A model generated the notes under the pieces. That model did not search any database, had not been told where the DNA came from, and saw nothing but the letters and a program-made list of their open reading frames with translations. The position numbers and the translations under genes were made by a program. From the NCBI GenBank assembly GCA_020428615.1, contig JAGQMO010000012.1:1-6633 (forward strand): DNA of 6,633 bases. The letters are read 5' to 3'. Of the stretch, positions 6,256-6,633 are shown in pieces; the stretch's first letter is position 1, and each line of letters begins with the position of its first letter. Source of the DNA: Patescibacteria group bacterium (GTDB lineage Bacteria > Patescibacteriota > Minisyncoccia > Phycocordibacterales > UBA1006).

Positions 6256-6264
6256 TGATATACT
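6256..6264 (+). promoter_or_regulatory. Extended -10 promoter of recR
   Basis: TGA-TATACT, a TGN-extended -10 with one mismatch, stands 6 nt before the GTG start at 6271. No -35 box is evident at normal spacing. The predicted transcript start coincides with the start codon, so the mRNA should be leaderless. The TGA is also the in-frame stop that limits the upstream extension of recR. Confidence 0.65.
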
Positions 6265-6270
6265 TACCTA

Positions 6271-6633
6271 GTGAATAATCGTATTGATAAATTGGCAGAA
6301 CTCTTTGAATCATTTCCCGGAATCGGACGGCGACAGGCGCGCCGATTCGTGTACTACCTCCTCCACAAAGACCAAGGGTACATTAATGAACTCGTGGCAG
6401 GTATTCAAAACGTAAAGGCTGAGATTAACCAATGTAGTGAATGCTACCGATTTTTTGCAAAAAATGGTTCACCAGTGTGTGAGGTATGTACCTCGGCACA
6501 AGATTCCACACAACTTATGATTGTTGAGAAAGACGCTGATTTTGAAAATCTCCATAAGACGCACGTGTACGATGGTAAATATTTTATCCTCGGAGGATTT
6601 ATTAACGCGAACGAGAAAAAACGTTCGTATGCA
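6271..6633 (+). CDS. recR: Recombination mediator protein RecR, partial (3' end beyond window)
   Basis: RecR works with RecO (and RecF) to load RecA on gapped single-stranded DNA for repair. The visible 121 residues hold the N-terminal helix-hairpin-helix FPGIGRRQARR (15-25), a C4 zinc finger (Cys55, Cys58, Cys70, Cys73; both pairs C-x2-C), and the start of the Toprim domain (LMIVEKDAD, 82-90, with the conserved Glu86; FILGG, 105-109). About 80 more residues are expected, as the family is near 200. The start must be GTG at 6271: an in-frame TGA lies at 6256-6258 and homology begins within the first ten residues. The segment after LGG (FINANEKK) differs from the usual ISPL-type sequence. recR often follows dnaX in bacteria; here the gene immediately upstream is the small membrane protein. 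Confidence 0.95.
   Translation, partial: MNNRIDKLAELFESFPGIGRRQARRFVYYLLHKDQGYINELVAGIQNVKAEINQCSECYRFFAKNGSPVCEVCTSAQDSTQLMIVEKDADFENLHKTHVYDGKYFILGGFINANEKKRSYA

Overview
The window looks like chromosomal DNA of a low-GC, small-genome bacterium, most likely of the Candidate Phyla Radiation (Patescibacteria). This is inferred from compact genes without Shine-Dalgarno sites, a stand-alone TraG/VirB4-like ATPase, and divergent versions of core genes. TGA is used as a stop (two genes end in it) and Trp is TGG, so the genetic code is standard; this argues against the code-25 lineages of that radiation.

Layout. Left half, minus strand, read right to left: an EamA-type membrane transporter (3388-4269), adenylosuccinate lyase purB (1888-3318), a terminator hairpin (1839-1870), then a long TraG/VirB4-like ATPase (1-1798) that runs off the left edge. 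Right half, plus strand: replicative helicase dnaB (4371-5744) with a terminator over its stop codon, a strong consensus promoter with a large hairpin leading into a 72-residue two-helix membrane protein of unknown role (5869-6087), its terminator, a possible structured RNA (6156-6250), and the first 121 codons of recR (6271-6633), cut by the right edge. The two halves diverge from a 101-bp promoter region (4270-4370).

How the genes relate. dnaB and recR serve replication and recombination, and purB serves AMP synthesis. The ATPase is probably a DNA- or protein-translocating motor at the membrane. These are mostly independent functions, each with its own promoter, except that the transporter and purB may share a transcript because no terminator separates them. 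I see no mobile element, CRISPR array or tRNA.

The most notable signal concerns expression. Three genes (ATPase, transporter, recR) have an extended -10 box (TGN-TATAAT or TGN-TATACT) exactly 6-7 nt before the start codon, which predicts leaderless mRNAs. dnaB has a promoter predicting a leader of only about 5 nt. This also corrects the starts of the transporter and dnaB. The small membrane protein is the contrast: a near-perfect -35/-10 promoter and a leader of about 68 nt dominated by a perfect 16-bp stem. I do not see a convincing new multi-gene system. The candidate structured RNA before recR and the hairpin-led membrane gene are the parts most likely to be undescribed.
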